From contig NZ_BOOP01000003.1 of assembly GCF_016863295.1 (NCBI RefSeq), positions 310,001 through 374,000 on the forward strand: DNA of 64,000 nucleotides, given 5' to 3'. Made by a program: the position numbers and the translations under genes. Shown in pieces: positions 15,906-24,259 of this stretch. Every line of letters begins with the position of its first letter. The first letter of the stretch is position 1. The notes beneath the pieces are model-generated. The model made no database searches. It had not been told where the DNA came from and worked only from the letters and a program-made list of their open reading frames with translations. Source of the DNA: Planotetraspora phitsanulokensis. GTDB lineage: Bacteria; Actinomycetota; Actinomycetes; Streptosporangiales; Streptosporangiaceae.

Positions 15906-17498
15906 TCAGCGCAGGTCAGCGACCACATCGTCGGGTTCACGGCTGTTGCCGACGGAACCCTGCGGCCGTTGCCGCGGACCTCGCGCGAGAACGTAGACGA
16001 ACAGGACCGCCATGACTGCCGCGCCCGCCCACATGGCCTGCTGCCAGCCGTCGACGAAGGCCTCCTGGGCGGCTCGGGTCAGCGCCTGCGCCTGAGGACC
16101 GACCCCGTCGGCGGCCGCGAGGGCGTTGGCGACGCCCTCGCGGGCGGTGACGGCGGTGCCGTCCGGCATTCCGGCGAGCCGCGAGTCGACGGCCCTGCGG
16201 TAGCCGGCGGTCAGGACCGCTCCGAGCAGCGCGACACCGAGCGCGGTGCCGAACTCCCGGGTGACGTCGTTGAGCGCGGACGCGACCCCTTGACGCTCAC
16301 GCGGCAAGGCGGTGGTGATGGCCTCGGTGGAGGGCGTCATCGTCAAGCCCATGCCGAGTCCCATGGAGAGCATGCCGGGGAGGATCGAGAGGTAGCCGCC
16401 GTCGACGGAGACGAGGGTGGCCATGATGACCAGCCCCGCGCCGCCCAGGAAGATCCCTGAGGCCATCGTGGAGCGGCTGCCGACGCGCGCGGCCACCCGC
16501 GGGGCCAGGCCGGAGGCGAGCATCATCAGCAGCGCCATCGGCATGAGCGCCAGGGTGGAGCGAAGGCCGGACCAGCCGAGCACGGCCTGGAAGTACGGAA
16601 AGAGGACGACGAAGATCCCCGCCTGCACGCCGAAGACCGTCAAGAGCGACACGGAACCGCTCGCGAGACCTCGCTCGCGGAACAGGCGGACGTCGAGGAG
16701 TGGAGCCTGCCGGCGCAGCTCCCAGGCCACGAATCCGGCAGCGGCGATGACACCGACGATGAGGCTCAGTAGCGTCGCGGGCGCGGTCCAGCCCCGTTCG
16801 GGGCCCTCGTGGAGAAAGAAGACGAGCCCGACCACCGCGACCACGGACGACAGCGAACCGACGGCGTCGAACCCGCGCCCTGACGCCTCGCGCGAGTTCG
16901 GGATGGATCGCAGCGCCATGACGATGGCGACGACGACGAGCACGACCGGCAGGACGAAGAGCCACCGCCAGCTCGCCAGGTCGACCAGGACGGCCGACAG
17001 GTACATCCCCAGGATGCCTCCGCCGCCGGCGATGCCGGTCCACGCGCCGATAGCCTTGGAGCGCTCCTCGTCCGGGAAGGTCGAGGTGATGACGGCGAGG
17101 GTGACCGGCATGATCATCGCTGCGCCCACGCCGCTCAGGAAACGCGCGGCGAGCATGATCTCGGACGACGTGGCGAGGCCGGCCGCCGCACTCGCCGTTC
17201 CGAAGACGAGCAGGCCTGCGAGCAGCACCGGCCTGCGGCCCCACCGGTCGCCCATCGCGCCGAGCGGCAGGAGCAACGCGGCCAGACTGATGGTGTAGAT
17301 GTTGATGAACCACAGGACCTCGGTTTGCGAGGCGTCGAACGCGACGGTGAGCTGCGACTGGGCGACGTTCAACCCGGACACCGACGCGATGACCGCCATG
17401 AGCGCGACGCAGACCCCGGCCAAGATCGCACGTCGTCGTCGGGGGTCTTGGATGGTTTCACCGGGGGCTCCCGCGTCCGAGGACCGGTTCGTACTCAT
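15906..17498 (-). CDS. MFS drug-efflux transporter, DHA2 (14-helix) family
   Basis: A 530-residue proton-coupled exporter. Motif A is visible as GAMGDRWGRRPVLLAG and motif C-like glycines in GAAMIMPVTLAVITSTF; EVLWFINIYTISLAALLLP is typical of the EmrB/QacA DHA2 branch, and the length fits 14 helices. Start: ATG 17498 with GGAAC upstream; further upstream codons are Pro/Arg-rich and not conserved. It follows the methyltransferase gene on the same strand (73-base gap), suggesting a two-gene transcript controlled from the divergent XRE-cupin side. The drug or metabolite exported is unknown. Confidence 0.9.
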   Translation of the reverse strand: MSTNRSSDAGAPGETIQDPRRRRAILAGVCVALMAVIASVSGLNVAQSQLTVAFDASQTEVLWFINIYTISLAALLLPLGAMGDRWGRRPVLLAGLLVFGTASAAAGLATSSEIMLAARFLSGVGAAMIMPVTLAVITSTFPDEERSKAIGAWTGIAGGGGILGMYLSAVLVDLASWRWLFVLPVVLVVVAIVMALRSIPNSREASGRGFDAVGSLSSVVAVVGLVFFLHEGPERGWTAPATLLSLIVGVIAAAGFVAWELRRQAPLLDVRLFRERGLASGSVSLLTVFGVQAGIFVVLFPYFQAVLGWSGLRSTLALMPMALLMMLASGLAPRVAARVGSRSTMASGIFLGGAGLVIMATLVSVDGGYLSILPGMLSMGLGMGLTMTPSTEAITTALPRERQGVASALNDVTREFGTALGVALLGAVLTAGYRRAVDSRLAGMPDGTAVTAREGVANALAAADGVGPQAQALTRAAQEAFVDGWQQAMWAGAAVMAVLFVYVLARGPRQRPQGSVGNSREPDDVVADLR

Positions 17499-17571
17499 GA
17501 GGTTCCTTTCGAAGAAGGCAGGGGGAATCGGCGCCGGAGCAGCAGGCCCCGGCGCTGTTCGGATGGTGTGA

Positions 17572-18198
17572 TTACCGGCGTCGGGTGGCGCGCACGACGA
17601 CATCGTGGAGGGGGACCGCTCGGCCCCCGTCGCCGGTGAGCGTGCGGAGATGCTCTTCGGCGGTGACGATGTCCCACTCCATGCCGTCCATGCGCGCGGT
17701 GATGGCCGCGGAGGTGGCCGACGCTTCGGCAGGAGGGTGGTGCCCGTGGCCGGTAGAGCCCGGGGTGTGCAGGTGCCCCACGATGAGCAGCGTGCCGCCG
17801 GGAGCCACCCAGCCGCCGATGCGGTCGTAGAACTCCAGTTGGGGCATCGCCGGATGGGCGTAGTGGGTCATGACCAGGTCGAACCGCACACCCGGGCTCC
17901 AGGCGCTCAGATCCGCCTCGACCCACTGCACACGCTCGGAGGCCTCGCTCGTGGCCGCGCGCTCGGCAGCGTGGGCGAGGGCCTCGGACGAGATGTCTGC
18001 TGCGGTGACGTGCCAGCCGTGGGAGGCGAGCCAGATCGCCTCGGCGCCGCCGCCGCACCCCGCGTCCAGTGCCGTGCCCGGTGTCAGGTCGCCGGTCTCA
18101 CGAGCGAGGTACGGGTTCGGCGGATTGCCGCCCATGGATCCGGGACCCCCGGCTCGCCAGTGCCGCTCCCAGTAGTCCTTGTCGAATCCGTGCGTCAT
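17572..18198 (-). CDS. SAM-dependent methyltransferase (thiopurine/tellurite TehB-like)
   Basis: A 208-residue class I methyltransferase: N-terminal FDKDYWERHWRAGGPG, SAM motif ALDAGCGGGAEAIWLASHGW, then VTAADISSEAL, motif II VRFDLVMTHYAHP and motif III GGWVAPGGTLLIVGHLH. The FDxxYWExHW opening resembles TehB/thiopurine-type methyltransferases that act on small nucleophiles. ATG 18198 has GGAGGAC as ribosome site. It is divergent from the XRE-cupin regulator and upstream of the MFS exporter, so methylation and efflux of one compound may be linked; this is inference. Confidence 0.87.
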   Translation of the reverse strand: MTHGFDKDYWERHWRAGGPGSMGGNPPNPYLARETGDLTPGTALDAGCGGGAEAIWLASHGWHVTAADISSEALAHAAERAATSEASERVQWVEADLSAWSPGVRFDLVMTHYAHPAMPQLEFYDRIGGWVAPGGTLLIVGHLHTPGSTGHGHHPPAEASATSAAITARMDGMEWDIVTAEEHLRTLTGDGGRAVPLHDVVVRATRRR

Positions 18199-18373
18199 CG
18201 ATCGTCCTCCTCGAGTCGCGATGATCTCTCCGCCGTAGCCGGTGACTCGTGCGGTCACGTGCCGAGAGCTCCGCCGGGCTCACCCGCGCCGGCAGATCGT
18301 GCACCCCTCTGCGGGTGCGTTCCTCGGTTCGTTCTTCATGGTGCTGACAGAGAACGCGGATGCGCAAACGTTG

Positions 18374-18387
18374 TTGCCGAATGGCAA
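18374..18387. promoter_or_regulatory. Palindromic site upstream of the XRE-cupin regulator
   Basis: TTGCC-gaat-GGCAA, a perfect 5-4-5 dyad, ends ten bases before the GTG of the regulator and overlaps the likely transcription start. A related GCAAACGTTGTTGC lies just upstream. This is a good autoregulatory operator candidate in the gap to the divergent methyltransferase. Confidence 0.5.
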
Positions 18388-18396
18388 AATGGAGGG

Positions 18397-18993
18397 GTGG
18401 ACGAAGCCATTGACCGCACTCTCGACGCCGTCGGACCGAGGTTGAAACGCCTTCGGCTGCATCGAGACGTCACGCTCGCCGACCTCGCGGAGGAGACCGG
18501 CATCTCCACCAGCACCTTGTCCCGGCTCGAGGCGGGCCTGCGACGTCCCACGCTCGAGCAGTTGCTTCCGCTGGCTCGCGCCTACGGGGTCACACTCGAC
18601 GAGCTCGTCGACGCGCCGCCGACCGGCGACCCCCGCATCAATCTGCGTCCCATCCCCTGCGGCGACGGCTCGGTCATCCTGCCGTTGACCCGTAGGCCCG
18701 GAGGAATCCAGGCCTACAAGTTCGTCCTCCCGACCGGAAGCGACGACGCCGAACCCGACCTGCGCACCCACGAGGGCTACGACTGGGTCTATGTCCTCAA
18801 CGGAACGCTCCGCCTTGTGCTCGGGGAACACGACCTCATCCTCAGGCCCGGGGAGGCCGCGGAATTCGACACGCGCACCCCGCACTGGTTCGGGGCCACC
18901 GGGGCCGGCCCCGTCGAGTACCTGAGTCTCATCGGGAAACAAGGCGAACGGGCACACGTCCGCGCGGCACCGAGACAGGGCCCGGCCGAGTAA
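18397..18993 (+). CDS. XRE-family regulator with C-terminal cupin domain
   Basis: A 198-residue protein. Residues 14-68 form a lambda-repressor-type HTH (RLKRLRLHRDVTLADLAEET, then GISTSTLSRLEAGLRRPTL). The second half is a single cupin barrel: THEGYDWVYVLNGTLRLVLG, then LRPGEAAEFDTRTPHWFGA, containing the usual His/Glu-like ligands in part (His in THEGYD, His in TPHWF). Such HTH-cupin proteins sense small ligands and often repress neighbouring pumps. GTG 18397 follows GGAGGG. It is divergent from the methyltransferase-MFS pair, its probable target. Confidence 0.9.
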   Translation: MDEAIDRTLDAVGPRLKRLRLHRDVTLADLAEETGISTSTLSRLEAGLRRPTLEQLLPLARAYGVTLDELVDAPPTGDPRINLRPIPCGDGSVILPLTRRPGGIQAYKFVLPTGSDDAEPDLRTHEGYDWVYVLNGTLRLVLGEHDLILRPGEAAEFDTRTPHWFGATGAGPVEYLSLIGKQGERAHVRAAPRQGPAE

Positions 18994-19258
18994 GTAGCGC
19001 CGACCCCGAGATCCGCGCCGCCCGACACCGCCGCGGCAGTGCCGGACGCCGTGGGCAGGCCTGATCAGATCCCCGCTCGACTGGACCGGCGACACCACCG
19101 CCCTGGTGCTGCCCGCCCACTTCAGCGGCCGATCAGCCCTGGAGATCGCGCGTCACGCCGAGCCCTACGCCGTCAAGCAATGGGCCCTTTCAGCCGGTAC
19201 TGACCGCTCCCCCTCCGGCGCCTCGTCATTCCGCCGCTCTTCCGCGCCTCGGGCAGTC
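18994..19258. other. Intergenic stretch with a possible unidentified coding remnant
   Basis: Between the XRE-cupin gene and the convergent CocE gene one rightward frame (19065-19200) reads DWTGDTTALVLPAHFSGRSA and continues with EIARHAEPYAVKQWALSAG. It has gene-like codon use but no start, no family I recognise, and is probably a remnant. No terminator hairpin was obvious. Confidence 0.3.
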
Positions 19259-21040
19259 TCACGCCCGGCCTGGGCGGCGGCGGGGTGCGGAGCGGCGGCG
19301 CGTGGTCCGCGGGACGAAGGGCAGGAGGAGCGAGGACGGCCGGGCCCGATCCGACACGAGCGTGGTCGTGCCGCCGAACCGGTCCTCCGGACGATCATGC
19401 GGATCGGTGTGCAGGAACATCCCGTGCCCCTTCATCGGCACGCCGTACGTGGCGGGCCAGGGGCCGTCACCGGGGAACTCGAAGTCCCGGCCCCGCACCG
19501 TGCAGGCGAGCCGGTGGCCGGCCGGGATGACCACGGAGGTGGGCCAGATCTCGACGTCGAGCTGGACGACCTCGCCCGGCGTCAGCGGATCGGCGTGGTC
19601 GTGCGGGTGCCAAGGCCGATGGGGCAGGCTGCGTTCTGGATCGACGGCGCGGTGTGACGCGCGCAGCCACCCGGCGGCCACGACACCCGCCGGGTCAAGC
19701 CCGCTGACGAACGTCACGTCCGTGCCGGCCGGGTCGAGGACGCGCAGGGTGAGGAAGATGTCCGCGTCGGCGGTCGTGGAGGACACGAACAGGCGGGCGG
19801 CGGCGGGCCCGGTGATCTCGACCTCCTCCGCGAACGGCTCGGTGGTGAAGGTGACGCCGTCGCCCAGCGCCGCGAAGTCCAGGCGCCCGCCGTCGGCCGG
19901 GGCCCGCTCTGCCAGGGCGAGACCGTCCGGGTGCAGGTGAAGCGTCGTCCACGTGGTGTCGGGCAGGGGCCAGGCCTGCTCGGACCGCAGTTCGAACGAG
20001 CCGTCGACATGGCGGGCGTTGAGCTGCACCGGCGGTTGACGGTCCCAGCCTGTGTCCGCGCCTTTGAGGAAGTGCCCGAAGAACCGTTTCTGCAGGCCGA
20101 CGCCGTAGTCGGTGTAGAACTCGGCGAAGTGCTCGAGTCCGTGGACCTCCAGCCACTTCTGCTCCGAGCTCACCCGGGAGTAGGCCTCGAAGTTGCCGCG
20201 GGTGTGCAGGGCGTGGGCCCAGTTCGCCGCGGACAGCACCGGCACGGTGATCTGCTCGAGCGCCGCGGAGCGCTGTCGGTAGTACGTGTCGTCGAAGGGG
20301 TGTGCGCGGAGTTGCGCGGGCGGGTCGCCGCGCAGCGCGACCAGGTCCTCCGCCGGAACCGTCTCGGGCCCGGCGACCGGCTCGCCGGTGTTGGGGTTGC
20401 GGGCCCCGCGCTCACCGACGCCGTGCTGGACGGCGCCGACCTGCACCGGATACCAGACAGAGGTGAAGATGTTCAGGATGCCGCCGTGGTGGGTGAACTC
20501 CCGGTAGTGGTCGGCCGCCCCTTCCCACGGGCAGATGGCGGCGAGGTGGGGCGGTCGCAGCGCGGCGACCTGCCACTGGTTCATGGCGTAGTACGAGATG
20601 CCCAGCAGGCCGACCTTCCCGTTGCTCCACGGCTGGACGCCGGCCCATTCGACGCAGGTGTAGTAGTCGTGCGTCTCCTGCACGGAGAAGATGTCCAGAT
20701 ATCCCGGGGAGCGTCCGGAGCCACGTGAGTCGACCCGGATGCAGACGTAGCCGTCAGGCACCCATTTCTCCGGGTCGACGGTCTCCCAGTTCTGGTACTT
20801 GTTCGAGGACCCGGCCACCGCGTCGGGGTACTTCGTGGACAGGGGTTTCCACATGCCCGCGTAGCCCTGCTGGAAGGCGAGGCCCTTCGCGTACGGCCCA
20901 TGGGTCATGATGACCGGGTAGCGGCCCTCGGCGACCGGGCGGAACACGTCGGCCCGCAGCACGGTGCCGTCCGGCATCGGGATCGGCACGTCCCACTCCA
21001 CGCGCATGCCGTCGCGGATTTCCGAGATGTGTCGGTGCAT
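19259..21040 (-). CDS. CocE/NonD-family hydrolase (X-Pro dipeptidyl-peptidase-like)
   Basis: A 593-residue serine hydrolase. The alpha/beta-hydrolase half has TVLRADVFRPVAEGRYPVIM, the oxyanion region CIRVDSRGSGRSPG, and the nucleophile Ser149 in GLLGISYYAMNQW; VHGLEHFAEFY probably contains the catalytic His. The C-terminal jelly-roll half (from about 370) has the XPP beta-sandwich pattern RLFVSSTTADADIFLTLRV and GEVVQLDVEIWPTSVVIPAG. CocE-type enzymes hydrolyse esters or amides such as cocaine or acyl compounds. ATG 21040 has AGGGAAG upstream. Its promoter region is an inverted duplicate of that of the divergent SnoaL-like gene, so the two genes are probably co-regulated. Confidence 0.9.
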   Translation of the reverse strand: MHRHISEIRDGMRVEWDVPIPMPDGTVLRADVFRPVAEGRYPVIMTHGPYAKGLAFQQGYAGMWKPLSTKYPDAVAGSSNKYQNWETVDPEKWVPDGYVCIRVDSRGSGRSPGYLDIFSVQETHDYYTCVEWAGVQPWSNGKVGLLGISYYAMNQWQVAALRPPHLAAICPWEGAADHYREFTHHGGILNIFTSVWYPVQVGAVQHGVGERGARNPNTGEPVAGPETVPAEDLVALRGDPPAQLRAHPFDDTYYRQRSAALEQITVPVLSAANWAHALHTRGNFEAYSRVSSEQKWLEVHGLEHFAEFYTDYGVGLQKRFFGHFLKGADTGWDRQPPVQLNARHVDGSFELRSEQAWPLPDTTWTTLHLHPDGLALAERAPADGGRLDFAALGDGVTFTTEPFAEEVEITGPAAARLFVSSTTADADIFLTLRVLDPAGTDVTFVSGLDPAGVVAAGWLRASHRAVDPERSLPHRPWHPHDHADPLTPGEVVQLDVEIWPTSVVIPAGHRLACTVRGRDFEFPGDGPWPATYGVPMKGHGMFLHTDPHDRPEDRFGGTTTLVSDRARPSSLLLPFVPRTTRRRSAPRRRPGRA

Positions 21041-21146
21041 CGCGTCTTCCCTTCTGCGTCGCCGGGCGCCGGGCTACGGACGCCATGCGCGCGGTGTCGA
21101 TGCGCCGGGTGCCTCTCGGATCATCACGCTGTGGAGTCCCCGCACG

Positions 21147-21237
21147 GCGCCACTACCTGTGGCAACGAGCCTGGCCCACCCGTCGATGCCGGCTCTGCCG
21201 GACCTGATGGAGATGTGTTCCATCTCCGATGGAGATA
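21147..21237 (+). repeat. Promoter duplicate, copy A (for the CocE gene)
   Basis: About 91 bases that recur, inverted and roughly three-quarters identical by eye with a one-base indel, at 21339-21430. The outer end GCGCCACTACC, the middle GCTCTGCC and the inner TTCCATCTCCGA are shared. It holds the dyads ATCTCCGATGGAGAT (21222-21236) and GGAGATG-tgttc-CATCTCC (21209-21227). It begins 107 bases before the CocE start. Confidence 0.7.
21222..21236. promoter_or_regulatory. LysR-type box in copy A
   Basis: ATCTCCGATGGAGAT is a near-perfect dyad that fits the T-N11-A rule of LysR-type regulators. The equivalent site in copy B is ATCTCTGTCGGAGAT (21340-21354). A LysR gene lies 1.2 kb downstream. 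Confidence 0.45.
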
Positions 21238-21338
21238 TTCGGCGGACGCCCCGGCAACGAGGCTGATCATCGGCGCCGACGACGAGGCCCCTGCGGCGGC
21301 ACGGCGCCACGGGCGATGCCGGAGCCTCACGCCATGAC

Positions 21339-21430
21339 CATCTCTGTCGGAGATGGAATGCATCTCTTCCAGGCGCGGCAGAGCTGACATGGGTGAGCGG
21401 CTCCAGCTGGTTGCCGCCGGTAGTGGCGCT
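21339..21430 (-). repeat. Promoter duplicate, copy B (for the SnoaL-like gene)
   Basis: Inverted partner of 21147-21237. It contains ATCTCTGTCGGAGAT (21340-21354) and GAGATG-gaatg-CATCTC (21350-21366). It ends 94 bases before the start of the SnoaL-like gene, nearly the same distance as copy A from the CocE gene, so both genes carry the same regulatory cassette pointing away from each other. Confidence 0.7.
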
Positions 21431-21523
21431 GTGGAGGTCGTCATCATCCGGAGCCGCCCGGCTCCGGCCCCGCGCGGCAGAGACGGCCCACGATGACGCA
21501 GGAACCCACGACGGGAGAATCCC

Positions 21524-22423
21524 ATGAACGAAACCCCAGCTCACACCGCCGGCACGGTCCGGATCCTCGGCCATGAGGTCGACGTGACCCGGGCCACCCC
21601 CGATGTGGTCCGCTTCTTCGAGTCCTACTTCGAGGCGAAGTCGGGCGACGACGTCGACGCCCTGATGGCGCACTTCTCGCGAGAATCGGTCACCTACGGC
21701 GACGCCACGGTCGGCTGGGTCTTCCGCGACTGGAAGGTTCTGTACGACCAGTTCGCCGACCTGCTGGACAGCTGGCCCGAGGCGGCCGTCGCGTATCCGA
21801 CCCGGATCATCGGCGACTTCACCAGCGCCGTGGTCTTCTTCGTCGACTCGCCGGAGATGTTCGGCCGTGAGGTCCGCGCCGTGGGCACCGTGGACTTCCA
21901 AGGCGGCAGGGCCGTGCGCTGGGTCGACCACTGGGACGGGCGCTCGCTCACCGTGGCGGGCGTCGAGAAGTTGCGCGTCCCAGTCGACCGGTTCCCCGCC
22001 GACTTCGGGGAGCAGGCGGTCGGCGAGACGGCGGCACCGGCCCTCCTGCCGGCCGTCCAGAAGCTCGCCGCCGCGCTGACCGCAGGAGACGCGGCGCAGG
22101 TCGCCTCCCTCTTCGACACCGACGTGATCCTCGAGGACACCGCGCTGCACACCCTCGTGACGGGGCAGCTCGCGGTCCAGTCCTTCCTCAGCCGCACCCT
22201 GCCGGAACTTCCCTACGGACAAGGGGTCTCCGTACGGCATGTCGTGGGCGGTGCCCTGGGCGGTGCCTTCGAGTGGAGCAGCCGTTCGGCGGTGCCGCTG
22301 GGGACCACCGCACTCGAACTCGGCCACAACGGCCTGATCACCCGGGTGACGTCGACCTGGGACGGCTCGTTGTGGCGGGAAGAGGCGATCACCGAGGCCC
22401 AGCTCGCCACGCTCCCGGGCTGA
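21524..22423 (+). CDS. Tandem SnoaL/NTF2-like protein
   Basis: A 299-residue protein made of two SnoaL-like (NTF2-fold) units: residues about 20-140 (VVRFFESYFEAKSGDDVDAL, then VRAVGTVDFQGGRAVRWVDHW) and about 170-295 (LAAALTAGDAAQVASLFDTD, then TALELGHNGLITRVTSTWDG). Each unit has the cone-shaped fold's typical 'helix-DxD-sheet' order. Function may be an isomerase/hydrolase on a polyketide- or steroid-like ligand, or ligand binding only. ATG 21524 follows ACGGGAGAA. It shares an inverted duplicate promoter with CocE and precedes a LysR gene on the same strand. Confidence 0.82.
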   Translation: MNETPAHTAGTVRILGHEVDVTRATPDVVRFFESYFEAKSGDDVDALMAHFSRESVTYGDATVGWVFRDWKVLYDQFADLLDSWPEAAVAYPTRIIGDFTSAVVFFVDSPEMFGREVRAVGTVDFQGGRAVRWVDHWDGRSLTVAGVEKLRVPVDRFPADFGEQAVGETAAPALLPAVQKLAAALTAGDAAQVASLFDTDVILEDTALHTLVTGQLAVQSFLSRTLPELPYGQGVSVRHVVGGALGGAFEWSSRSAVPLGTTALELGHNGLITRVTSTWDGSLWREEAITEAQLATLPG

Positions 22424-22483
22424 CGCACGGTCCACGCCGACCCACCACATGCGGGACGGGGTCGCCTTGTTACCTTGGCGTTC

Positions 22484-23311
22484 GTGGACCGTCTGGAAAC
22501 GCGCGAGGTGGAGTACTTCGTCACTCTTGCCGAGGAACTGCACTTCGGGCGGGCGGCCGAGAGGCTCGGGATCGCGCAGCCACCCCTGTCGCGGGCCATC
22601 GGACGGCTTGAACGGCGGCTCGGTGTGCGGTTGTTCGAGCGGACCAGCCGCCGGGTGGAGCTGACCGCCGCGGGCGGCGTCTTCCTGGCCGAGAGCCGCC
22701 GGGTGCTCGACGCGATGGACTCCGCCGTACGGCGGACCCAGCGGGCCGCGCAGCGGCAACGCCTGGTCGTCGCCACCAGGCCGGGGACCGGGCCCGGGCT
22801 GATGGCGAGGACGGTCCGGGCGTACGAGCGGCTGGCCGGGGCGGTGCCGGTCGAGCTCGTCTTCACCAATGACCAGGTGGGCGCGCTCCACAGCGGCGCG
22901 GCGGACATCGGCCTGATGTGCGGTCGCGGTGACCTGGACGGGATGGCGAGCGTCGAAGTGGCCCAAGAGTCCGCGGTCGCGCTGCTGCCGCCCGAGCACC
23001 GCCTGGCCGGGCGATCCGCGGTGACGTTCGCCGAGTTGGCCGGGGAGGACACCTACCGTGAGCTGTGCCCGGCCGACACCCTGGACCAGATCGTCGAGCT
23101 GGTCTCCCTCGGCCAGTTGATCGTGGTGGCCGGTGCGAGCGTCGTCCAGCGCATCGGCACCACGGTCGTGGCGGTGCCCGTCACGGACATCCCGGCCACC
23201 CGGCTGGTGCTGGCCTGGCCGGGTGGCACCCGGAACGCGGCGCGCGCACTCTTCGTCCGTACGGCGAAGGCCGCCGCGGCCGATGACGGCAGCCTGGACC
23301 GGGCGTCCTAG
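22484..23311 (+). CDS. LysR-family transcriptional regulator
   Basis: A 275-residue LysR protein: N-terminal HTH REVEYFVTLAEELHFGRAAE, then RLGIAQPPLSRAIGRLERRL, followed by the effector domain starting at RQRLVVATRPG and containing LHSGAADIGLMCG and EVAQESAVALLPPEHRLAG. The GTG at 22484 is favoured: TACCTT (22471-22476) is a plausible -10 box whose start point would fall at this codon, implying a leaderless mRNA. It lies after the SnoaL-like gene and tail-to-tail with an SDR gene: the two TAG stop codons overlap in CTAG (23308-23311). The T-N11-A boxes in the duplicated promoters are its likely sites. Confidence 0.88.
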   Translation: MDRLETREVEYFVTLAEELHFGRAAERLGIAQPPLSRAIGRLERRLGVRLFERTSRRVELTAAGGVFLAESRRVLDAMDSAVRRTQRAAQRQRLVVATRPGTGPGLMARTVRAYERLAGAVPVELVFTNDQVGALHSGAADIGLMCGRGDLDGMASVEVAQESAVALLPPEHRLAGRSAVTFAELAGEDTYRELCPADTLDQIVELVSLGQLIVVAGASVVQRIGTTVVAVPVTDIPATRLVLAWPGGTRNAARALFVRTAKAAAADDGSLDRAS

Positions 23312-24084
23312 ACGAGCCCGAAGCCGAGCTGGGTCGCTCCCCCGTCGGCCGCCAGCTCGACTCCCGTGATGTAGCTGCTCTCCGGAGAGGCGAGGAAGAG
23401 CGCGGCCGCGGCCTGCTCCTCGGGGCGGGCCAGCCGGCGCAGCGGGATCGCCGCCGAGTGCTCCACCCGCCACTGGTCGCGTGCCGCCGCGTCCAGGCCG
23501 GACGCCTCCAGGGCGGAGTCCACCGCGGGCGTGAGCGTGCCGCCGGGTGCGAGCGCGTTGACGCGGATGTTGCGCCCGCTGAGCTCGTTGGCCCACGAGC
23601 GGGCGAAAGATCGGACGGCGGCCTTGGACGCGGAGTAGACGCTCAGGCCCGTCTGGCCGCTGGTGGAGGCCATCGAGGTGACCAGGACGATCGATCCGCC
23701 ATCGTTGAGCAGCGGCAGCGCCTTCTGCACCGTGTACAGGGTGCCTTTCACGTTGATGTCGAGGATCTTGTCGATGTGCTCCTCGGTGACATCGGCAAGC
23801 CCGGCGAACTCTCCGAAGCCGACGTTGGCGACCACGGCGTCGATCCGGTGGCCGTGCTCGGACACCGTGGCGTACAGGCGATCCACCTCTTCCGGCCGGG
23901 TGACGTCGCCCCGTACGCCGACCGCGCCGTGACCGATCTTCGCGACCGCGGCGTCCAAATCCTGCTGTCTGCGGCCGGTGATGTAGACGAGCGCGCCCTC
24001 CTCGGCGAACCGTTGGGCCGTGGCGAGCCCGATCCCCGCGCTGCCGCCGGTGACGACGGCGACCTTGCCGGCAAGCTTTCCCAT
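23308..24084 (-). CDS. Short-chain dehydrogenase/reductase (SDR), paralogue 1
   Basis: A 258-residue classical SDR. The cofactor motif TGGSAGIG is at 12-19; TGRRQ after strand 2 suggests NADP. Catalytic residues are Ser137, Tyr150 and Lys154 (SVYSASKAAVRSF). The usual NNAG appears as VANVG. ATG 24084 has AGGAG six bases upstream. With the genes at 27952 and 46853 it forms a close paralogue set sharing the segments EEHID, NVKGT, TVQKALPLL and KAAVRSFAR. It is convergent with LysR and lies upstream of nothing in its own direction. Substrate unknown; quinone or aldehyde reduction would suit the many stress regulators here. Confidence 0.9.
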   Translation of the reverse strand: MGKLAGKVAVVTGGSAGIGLATAQRFAEEGALVYITGRRQQDLDAAVAKIGHGAVGVRGDVTRPEEVDRLYATVSEHGHRIDAVVANVGFGEFAGLADVTEEHIDKILDINVKGTLYTVQKALPLLNDGGSIVLVTSMASTSGQTGLSVYSASKAAVRSFARSWANELSGRNIRVNALAPGGTLTPAVDSALEASGLDAAARDQWRVEHSAAIPLRRLARPEEQAAAALFLASPESSYITGVELAADGGATQLGFGLV

Positions 24085-24259
24085 GTGAAACTCCTGGTGG
24101 TGATGCCAAAGCGAACAGGTCGAGTCCACCACCGGGATCGCCGGGGACCAATGAGCACTCAGGTATCGGGCGATGCGGTCGGAGGTATGGATCGCGACCC
24201 GCCAGCGCCCGGGCCGCCAACCCGGATGAGCGCCGGCGGTTGAGGAAACTGGTGTTTCG

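Noticed and set aside
21074-24220. Very long minus-strand open frame (about 1048 codons)
   Set aside because: It runs antisense through the SnoaL-like, LysR and promoter regions and is Arg/Gly-rich shadow sequence; only its part at 23308-24084 in another frame is a gene (SDR).
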